Source: Glaciecola sp. HTCC2999
GTDB lineage: Bacteria; Pseudomonadota; Gammaproteobacteria; Enterobacterales; Alteromonadaceae
Assembly: GCF_000155775.1 (NCBI RefSeq)
Contig: NZ_DS989811.1
Span: 450,437 to 514,436 of the forward strand
Length of the DNA stretch: 64,000 nucleotides
Direction: 5' to 3'
Below the pieces are notes generated by a model. The model saw only the letters and a list, made by a program, of their open reading frames with translations. It did not search any database and was not told the DNA's origin. The translations under genes and the position numbers were made by a program. This document shows positions 58,913 to 64,000 of the stretch, piece after piece; within the stretch, counting starts at the first letter, position 1; each line of letters opens with the position of its first letter.

Positions 58913-59469
58913 TGAGTTCAGTTAAAACGTTATACACCGAATACTTTTCAAGTGAATTGTTTGCAAAGCTTGCCCCCATCAAACTGCTTGTTTGTGATGT
59001 TGATGGTGTGTTTAGTGATGGACGCATATACCTAGGTAATCATGGTGAGGAACTGAAAGCTTTTCATACCCGAGATGGTTATGGCATTAAATCATTAGCT
59101 CGTTGTGGTATTGAAGTTGCGATTATTACAGGTCGTCGCTCTGAATTAGTCCAGCAACGTATGAGTGCACTCAATGTGGCTTACATTATTCAAGGTGAAG
59201 AGAATAAACAGGACGCACTCGCGCAATTAATGAAAACACTTTCTCTGCAGCCTCATCAAATCGCTAGTATGGGAGATGATATGCCAGATATAGGCATGTA
59301 TAAGCACAGTGCAGTGAAAATCGCAGTGCGTGACGCCCATCCTTATGTCTCACAACAAGCTAATTGGGTTACCCAGCTCGACGGGGGCTTTGGGGCAGTT
59401 AGGGAAGTCACAGATACGTTTTTACAAGTACATAATTTACTTGATAACATTCATGGCGCTAGTGTCTGA
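58912..59469 (+). CDS. kdsC: KDO 8-phosphate phosphatase
   Basis: 185 residues of the HAD superfamily without cap. The nucleophile Asp is in LLVCDVDGVFSDGRIY (about 26-41), ITGRRSELV is motif II and MGDDMPDIGMY is motif IV. It acts as a tetramer and releases phosphate from Kdo 8-phosphate. GTG start, coupled to kdsD and, by a TGATG overlap, to lptC. Confidence 0.95.
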   Translation: MSSVKTLYTEYFSSELFAKLAPIKLLVCDVDGVFSDGRIYLGNHGEELKAFHTRDGYGIKSLARCGIEVAIITGRRSELVQQRMSALNVAYIIQGEENKQDALAQLMKTLSLQPHQIASMGDDMPDIGMYKHSAVKIAVRDAHPYVSQQANWVTQLDGGFGAVREVTDTFLQVHNLLDNIHGASV

Positions 59470-60071
59470 TGGGACGTGTCGGTTATAGTATTATCTTTTT
59501 ATTTGCTTGTATTTTAGGTGTGTACTTTTACCCCACAGAGCAACACAATCAGAACAATGAAAATGTTGATCCGAGCCAAATTTTTGAAATACCGACATAC
59601 CGTGCTGAAAACTTAACCTCTCAACGCTATGCTGATGATGGGACGTTAAGCCACAAAGTGTTTGCAAAAGTGATGGAGCAATACGATTCACTGGGATTTA
59701 TGGTGTTTGAATATCCACAATATACGATTTATCTAAATGCAGACTCCCCTTACAAGGTGACTGCTGATGTGGGCACCTTATTTACCAATAATATCATTCG
59801 CTTGGAACGCAATATTCAAATTAATAGCTTAAACGCCACAGATTTTATTCAACAGATTACATCTGAATTTATTGAAATTGATCTCAATACAAATACTATG
59901 TATTCAGATCGTGAGGTATTAATGACAGGTATGGAATTTTCGATGCTTAGTGAAGGATTTCATGCCAATATGCAGACTAAGAAGTTTAACTTAACCGGTC
60001 ATGTAAAGACTATTTTTGGTGCTGTAATAGTCGATGATAAACCGACGATTAAGTCATCGTCGTTGAATTAA
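59469..60071 (+). CDS. lptC: LPS export protein LptC
   Basis: 200 residues. An N-terminal helix (about 5-20) anchors a periplasmic beta-jellyroll (about 45-185), with IPTYRAENLTSQRYADDGTL and LFTNNIIRLERNIQINS. It links LptBFG to LptA in the LPS bridge. Sequence conservation is low, as usual for LptC, but synteny is decisive. Confidence 0.92.
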   Translation: MGRVGYSIIFLFACILGVYFYPTEQHNQNNENVDPSQIFEIPTYRAENLTSQRYADDGTLSHKVFAKVMEQYDSLGFMVFEYPQYTIYLNADSPYKVTADVGTLFTNNIIRLERNIQINSLNATDFIQQITSEFIEIDLNTNTMYSDREVLMTGMEFSMLSEGFHANMQTKKFNLTGHVKTIFGAVIVDDKPTIKSSSLN

Positions 60072-60084
60072 TTGAGAGAAACAA

Positions 60085-60639
60085 ATGAAATATAATTGGA
60101 TGTGTTACTTAATTATTTTAAGTGCATTAATGCTATCTTCGGGGCTTCAAGCCAAATCCGATAAGCCGTCACTTAACCAAGATATTAATGCGCCAATTGC
60201 GATCAGCGCAAAATCTACTTTTGTAGATGGTGTATCGAAAATGTCGGTTTATAAAGATGACGTGGTTGTGGTTCAAGCGGGTCTTACCATTAATGCTGCG
60301 CGTTTGAGTATTGATGCCAGCGCCGGTGAAGGCCAAGAAGTATTTATTGCTACCGGTGAGCCAGCTCAGTTCACTCAGTCATTAGAAGATGGCTCGCGCG
60401 TGACAGCGTTGGCTAACGAAATCCGCTACAGCGTAGTAACTCGCACGGTAAGTTTTATCGGTGATGCCCAGCTAGCCCAAGACACCTCGGTGGTTAAAAG
60501 TGAATCTATCGAGTTTGATTTAATCAATAAACAGTTGGTTGCCAAAGCGAATAATGCAGAAGGTGGAAGGGTAACCACTGTATTTCAGCCTGAAGTCCTT
60601 AAACAACAAATCCAAGAACAACAGGATGATAATAATTAA
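60085..60639 (+). CDS. lptA: LPS periplasmic bridge protein LptA
   Basis: 184 residues with a signal peptide (1-24, ending LQAKS). The OstA-type jellyroll repeats follow, with [26 protein letters not shown] and [23 protein letters not shown]. It forms the filament that carries LPS across the periplasm. Overlaps lptB by one base. Confidence 0.93.
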   Translation: MKYNWMCYLIILSALMLSSGLQAKSDKPSLNQDINAPIAISAKSTFVDGVSKMSVYKDDVVVVQAGLTINAARLSIDASAGEGQEVFIATGEPAQFTQSLEDGSRVTALANEIRYSVVTRTVSFIGDAQLAQDTSVVKSESIEFDLINKQLVAKANNAEGGRVTTVFQPEVLKQQIQEQQDDNN

Positions 60640-61364
60640 TGGCTACATTAAAAGCCACACATCTGGCTAAATCTTACAAATCTCGAAAAGTGGTAAGAGA
60701 TGTGAGTATCGAAGTCGAATCGGGTCAAATAGTTGGATTACTCGGGCCAAATGGGGCGGGTAAAACGACAACCTTTTATATGATTGTTGGATTAGTGCCA
60801 TTAGATCATGGTGAAATCTTATTAGACCAAACCGAACTTACTTTACAGCCGATGCATGAGCGTGCTCGACAAGGGATTGGCTATTTGCCCCAAGAAGCGT
60901 CGATATTTAGAAAACTCACCGTCTATGAAAATATCATGGCGATTTTACAAACACGTAAAGAATTATCTAATCAACAACGTGAAAGTCATGCCGATGCATT
61001 ATTAGATGAATTTAATATTAATCATATTCGTAATAGTGCTGGTATGGCATTATCAGGAGGTGAGCGTCGACGAGTAGAAATTGCCCGTGCGCTTGCTGCC
61101 GATCCCAAGTTTATATTGTTAGATGAGCCCTTTGCGGGTGTAGATCCTATCTCGGTAGGTGATATAAAACAAATCATTCAACAGTTAAAGCAACGTGGAA
61201 TTGGCGTATTAATAACCGACCATAACGTTAGAGAAACTTTAGATGTGTGTGAAAAAGCATATATTGTGAGTCATGGTGAATTAATTGCTGCTGGAACTGC
61301 CTCACAAGTGCTTCAAAATAAAAAGGTAAAGGAAGTGTACCTAGGCGAAGAATTTAGACTATAA
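60639..61364 (+). CDS. lptB: LPS export ABC transporter ATPase LptB
   Basis: 241 residues, the same length as E. coli LptB. Walker [19 protein letters not shown] (about 33-50), [20 protein letters not shown] is the coupling region, [16 protein letters not shown] the signature and [13 protein letters not shown] Walker B. It drives LPS extraction with LptFG, which are not in this window. Confidence 0.97.
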   Translation: MATLKATHLAKSYKSRKVVRDVSIEVESGQIVGLLGPNGAGKTTTFYMIVGLVPLDHGEILLDQTELTLQPMHERARQGIGYLPQEASIFRKLTVYENIMAILQTRKELSNQQRESHADALLDEFNINHIRNSAGMALSGGERRRVEIARALAADPKFILLDEPFAGVDPISVGDIKQIIQQLKQRGIGVLITDHNVRETLDVCEKAYIVSHGELIAAGTASQVLQNKKVKEVYLGEEFRL

Positions 61365-61421
61365 TCAAAATGAAGTAAGTATTTTGGATGATGCTTACTT
61401 GTCAGTAATAAAAGGAATTCG

Positions 61422-62885
61422 ATGAAACACTCGTTACAGCTTAAATTTAGTCAACAACTTACGATGACGCCTCAATTACAGCAGGCAATTAAGTTGTTAC
61501 AACTCTCCACATTGGATTTACAACAAGAAATCCAAGAAGCTGTAGAATCTAATCCACTGCTAGAAATAGAAGAATTATATTCTGAACACGATGATAAAGA
61601 GCGTTCTTCTGATACAAATGAATCTGTCGATTCTGATAAAGTCACTTCCCATGACGCCCTAGAGGGTAATGCTGTACCAGAGGAGTTACCTTTGGATAGT
61701 ACGTGGGACGATTACTACAGTGCATCATCTGCACCCGTTGCCTCTTTGACCGGTTCAGGTGGTGTAATTGATGATGACAATATATTTCAAGGTGAAACTG
61801 TCGATGACATTCAAGCCTATTTACTATGGCAAATGGGCTTAACCCCATTTAGTGATACGGATCGTGCAATTGCAGTGGCAATCATCGATTCGATTGACGA
61901 GTCAGGCTATTTGCTCGCATCAAGTGAAGATATTCTTCAATCAATGCAGGATGAAACAATCGAGTTGGATGAAGTTGAATGTGTACTAAAACGTATTCAA
62001 ATGTTTGACCCCATTGGTTCCGGTTCACGTACCCCCCAAGAATGTCTTTTAGTCCAACTTCGTCAATTCGATGATGACACGCCGTTTTTAAATGAAGCGC
62101 GTGCCATAATAACGGAACACACCGACTTATTATTGAGTAAAGACTATCGTACATTAATGCGCAAAACACGGCTTAAGGAGGAGCAGTTACGTGAAGTGAT
62201 GCTGTTACTTCAATCTTTAAATCCGCGTCCTGGTAGTGCGTTAATTACTAAAGAACCAGAATACGTGATCCCTGATGTGTCGGTAGCAAAGAAAAATGGT
62301 CGTTGGACAGTTGAACTCAATCCCGATTGTTTACCCAAATTAAGTATTAATCAACAATATGCTGCTTTAAGTAAAGATTCACGGAACTCTTCGGATAGTG
62401 CGTTTGTCAAATCTCATATACAAGAAGCAAAATGGTTTATAAAAAGCTTAGAATCACGCAACGACACATTAATGAAAGTGGCTAATTGCATTGTGCAGCA
62501 GCAAATGGGTTTTTTTGAGCATGGCCCAGAAATGATGAAGCCTATGGTGTTAAATGATGTGGCTGAAATGGTTGATATGCATGAATCAACCATTTCACGT
62601 GTCACTACACAAAAGTATATGCATACACCACGTGGGATTTATGAATTGAAGTATTTTTTCTCGAGTCATGTGGCAACAGAATCTGGCGGTGAGTGCTCTT
62701 CTACCGCAATTCGAGCATTAATTAAAAAGCTCGTGGCAGCTGAAAACAGTGCAAAGCCTTTGAGTGATAGTAAAATTGCAGATGTATTGGCGGACCAAGG
62801 TATAAAAGTGGCACGTCGGACAATTGCGAAATATCGGGAGTCATTATCGATCCCATCATCCAGCCAGCGTAAAAGCTTGGTTTAG
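61422..62885 (+). CDS. rpoN: RNA polymerase sigma-54 factor
   Basis: 487 residues. Region I is glutamine-rich ([26 protein letters not shown]), Region II acidic (about 55-115), and the core-binding part spans about 120-300. The helix-turn-helix contains [20 protein letters not shown], and the RpoN box [10 protein letters not shown] is at the C-terminus (about 466-475). It directs transcription from -24/-12 promoters with enhancer activators. It is followed by hpf, ptsN and rapZ in the canonical order. Confidence 0.97.
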   Translation: MKHSLQLKFSQQLTMTPQLQQAIKLLQLSTLDLQQEIQEAVESNPLLEIEELYSEHDDKERSSDTNESVDSDKVTSHDALEGNAVPEELPLDSTWDDYYSASSAPVASLTGSGGVIDDDNIFQGETVDDIQAYLLWQMGLTPFSDTDRAIAVAIIDSIDESGYLLASSEDILQSMQDETIELDEVECVLKRIQMFDPIGSGSRTPQECLLVQLRQFDDDTPFLNEARAIITEHTDLLLSKDYRTLMRKTRLKEEQLREVMLLLQSLNPRPGSALITKEPEYVIPDVSVAKKNGRWTVELNPDCLPKLSINQQYAALSKDSRNSSDSAFVKSHIQEAKWFIKSLESRNDTLMKVANCIVQQQMGFFEHGPEMMKPMVLNDVAEMVDMHESTISRVTTQKYMHTPRGIYELKYFFSSHVATESGGECSSTAIRALIKKLVAAENSAKPLSDSKIADVLADQGIKVARRTIAKYRESLSIPSSSQRKSLV

Positions 62886-62909
62886 TTACAAACAAAGAAG
62901 GAAGTCATT

Positions 62910-63197
62910 ATGCAGATAAACCTAACAGGTCATCATGTCGAAATCACTGATTCACTCCGTAATTATGTGGATACCAAATTTGAGAAACTCGAACGACACT
63001 TCGATCATATTAACAATGTTCATGTCATTCTAAATGTTGAAAAAATTCACCAAAAAGCAGAAGCTAAATTGAATTTAAATGGAGGGGAAGTTTTTGCTAC
63101 CTCTGAACATTCAGATATGTATGCTGCGATTGATAGTTTAATTGACAAACTTGACCGTCAAGTAATTAAACATAAAGAAAAACTTCAACGACACTAA
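62910..63197 (+). CDS. hpf: Ribosome hibernation promoting factor
   Basis: 95 residues, short HPF form. MQINLTGHHVEITDSLRNYVDTKFEKLERHFDHI and SDMYAAIDSLIDKLDRQVIKHKEK match the S30Ae fold. It binds the 30S decoding region in stationary phase and promotes 100S dimers. Located 24 bases after rpoN. Confidence 0.95.
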   Translation: MQINLTGHHVEITDSLRNYVDTKFEKLERHFDHINNVHVILNVEKIHQKAEAKLNLNGGEVFATSEHSDMYAAIDSLIDKLDRQVIKHKEKLQRH

Positions 63198-63203
63198 TTA
63201 TTA

Positions 63204-63659
63204 ATGCAACTTTCCTCAATATTATCAGTGGACCGTATAAAATGTGCGGTCCCCTGTCAAAGTAAAAAGAAAATATTTGAGACGATTAGCCGTTTGGCTG
63301 AAGACGTTGATAATGAAATCTTTCAAGCAAGCATTTTAGAGAGTTTAGTGCATCGTGAAAAAATGGGCTCAACTGGTATTGGAGGTGGTATAGCCATTCC
63401 TCATGGTCGTATCGTAGGTTTAACGAAAGTCACAGCGGTAGTGTTGATTACCGATTGCGCGATTGATTTTGATGCGATTGACCAACAACCCGTCGATATA
63501 TTTTTTGCCTTGCTAGTACCTCATGAGGAAATAGAAGGCCACCTACAAACACTATCAAGTGTAGCTACAAAGTTAAATAATATTGACGTTGTTCAGCAAA
63601 TTAGAGCGGCACAAACCCCTGAAGAAGTCATTTTTGCATTAACTTTGGATAGCAAATGA
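63204..63659 (+). CDS. ptsN: PTS IIA-like nitrogen regulatory protein PtsN
   Basis: 151 residues. The phosphorylated His is in GGIAIPHGRIVGL (about 71), with KMGSTGIGGG just before it. It is the output component of the nitrogen PTS, which regulates potassium uptake and stress responses in relatives. Its stop overlaps the rapZ ATG. Confidence 0.95.
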   Translation: MQLSSILSVDRIKCAVPCQSKKKIFETISRLAEDVDNEIFQASILESLVHREKMGSTGIGGGIAIPHGRIVGLTKVTAVVLITDCAIDFDAIDQQPVDIFFALLVPHEEIEGHLQTLSSVATKLNNIDVVQQIRAAQTPEEVIFALTLDSK

Positions 63660-64000
63660 AACTGATTATAATTTCCGGCCGTTCAGGTTCTGGTAAGTCA
63701 ATTGCTTTACGAGCGCTTGAGGATTTAGGGTATTACTGTGTGGATAATATACCGGTCAATTTATTACCGGCATTGACGCATACGATAATCGGTGAATATG
63801 AGGAGGTCGCCGTTAGTGTCGATGTACGTAATCTTCCGAAAGAATCTAACGAATTATCTGAAATTCTCAATTACTTGCCGAAAGATTGGAACCTATCTAT
63901 AGTTTACCTGGATTCCAGTACTAGCATTTTATTGAAACGTTACAGTGAAACTCGTCGCTTACACCCGTTGAGTAAGGGTAACCAATCTCTCGAGGCTGCT
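63656..64000 (+). CDS. rapZ: RNase adapter protein RapZ, 5' part only
   Basis: The frame opens at ATG 63656, overlapping the ptsN stop by four bases, and runs off the window end after 115 codons. MKLIIISGRSGSGKSIALRALEDLG contains the Walker A loop, and YYCVDNIPVNLLPAL and YLDSSTSILLKRYSETRRLHPL are family-specific. In E. coli RapZ delivers GlmZ RNA to RNase E to tune glmS. About 280 residues are expected in full. Confidence 0.95.
   Translation, partial: MKLIIISGRSGSGKSIALRALEDLGYYCVDNIPVNLLPALTHTIIGEYEEVAVSVDVRNLPKESNELSEILNYLPKDWNLSIVYLDSSTSILLKRYSETRRLHPLSKGNQSLEAA

Overview
The window is a contiguous chromosomal segment of a Gram-negative gammaproteobacterium, most likely a marine member of the Alteromonadales. 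The basis is family-level: a complete Na+-translocating NADH:quinone reductase (NQR) operon, many Na+-coupled transporters, FabV as enoyl reductase, two large TonB-dependent receptors, a CrbS-type acetate sensor kinase, and the conserved kds-lpt-rpoN-hpf-ptsN-rapZ and mla clusters. Base composition is AT-rich. I see no tRNA, rRNA, insertion sequence, prophage or CRISPR array.

Layout. 1-8.0 kb: an acetate uptake and sensing locus. A CrbS-like SLC5/PAS/kinase (minus strand) faces a DUF4212-symporter pair, a small membrane-anchored protein, a cNMP/CBS/nucleotidyltransferase protein and a DnaQ-type exonuclease. 8-12.6 kb (minus): a TonB-dependent receptor followed by a TPR-sulfotransferase. 12.9-15.3 kb: a BetT-like BCCT carrier with a MarR regulator. 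15.4-18.1 kb (minus): udk, nupC and an isopenicillin-N-synthase-like dioxygenase in one tight operon. 18.4-21.6 kb: an Oar-like receptor whose frame is broken twice. 21.7-28.3 kb: argR, mdh, ppc, fklB, fabV. 28.8-36.1 kb: nqrABCDEF, apbE and nqrM, then dinB. 37.3-46.9 kb: an aldo/keto reductase, pckA, a periplasmic metallo-beta-lactamase-fold hydrolase, a threonine/serine dehydratase, a DPP-IV-like peptidase, a Rossmann protein, trmN, a small unknown and YgjV. 46.9-50.8 kb (minus): an orphan ExbD, a CLCA_X zincin-like protein, a frameshifted flavodoxin and a PhoD-like phosphatase. 50.8-56.6 kb: a phytase-like lipoprotein (plus), then murA-ibaG-mlaBCDEF (minus). 56.96-64 kb: yrbG, kdsD, kdsC, lptC, lptA, lptB, rpoN, hpf, ptsN and the start of rapZ.

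How it fits together. Central carbon nodes (ppc, pckA, mdh) lie near acetate uptake and sensing, suiting an organism that grows on organic acids and switches to gluconeogenesis. NQR supplies the sodium gradient that the SSS, BCCT, CNT and Ca/Na carriers can use. ApbE and NqrM sit directly behind nqrF, so flavinylation and assembly are encoded with the enzyme. The last 13 kb is an outer-membrane homeostasis block: lipid asymmetry (mla), Kdo synthesis (kds), LPS export (lpt) and peptidoglycan precursor synthesis (murA).

Points worth a second look: the udk-nupC-dioxygenase operon as a possible nucleoside-oxidising route; the receptor/TPR-sulfotransferase pair; a LexA-like box sitting inside the loop of the terminator that abuts dinB; a 14-bp perfect-stem hairpin before nqrA; a FadR-like operator before fabV; and frame breaks in three genes, all explainable by one-base changes in short homopolymers, which suggests sequencing error rather than real pseudogenes.
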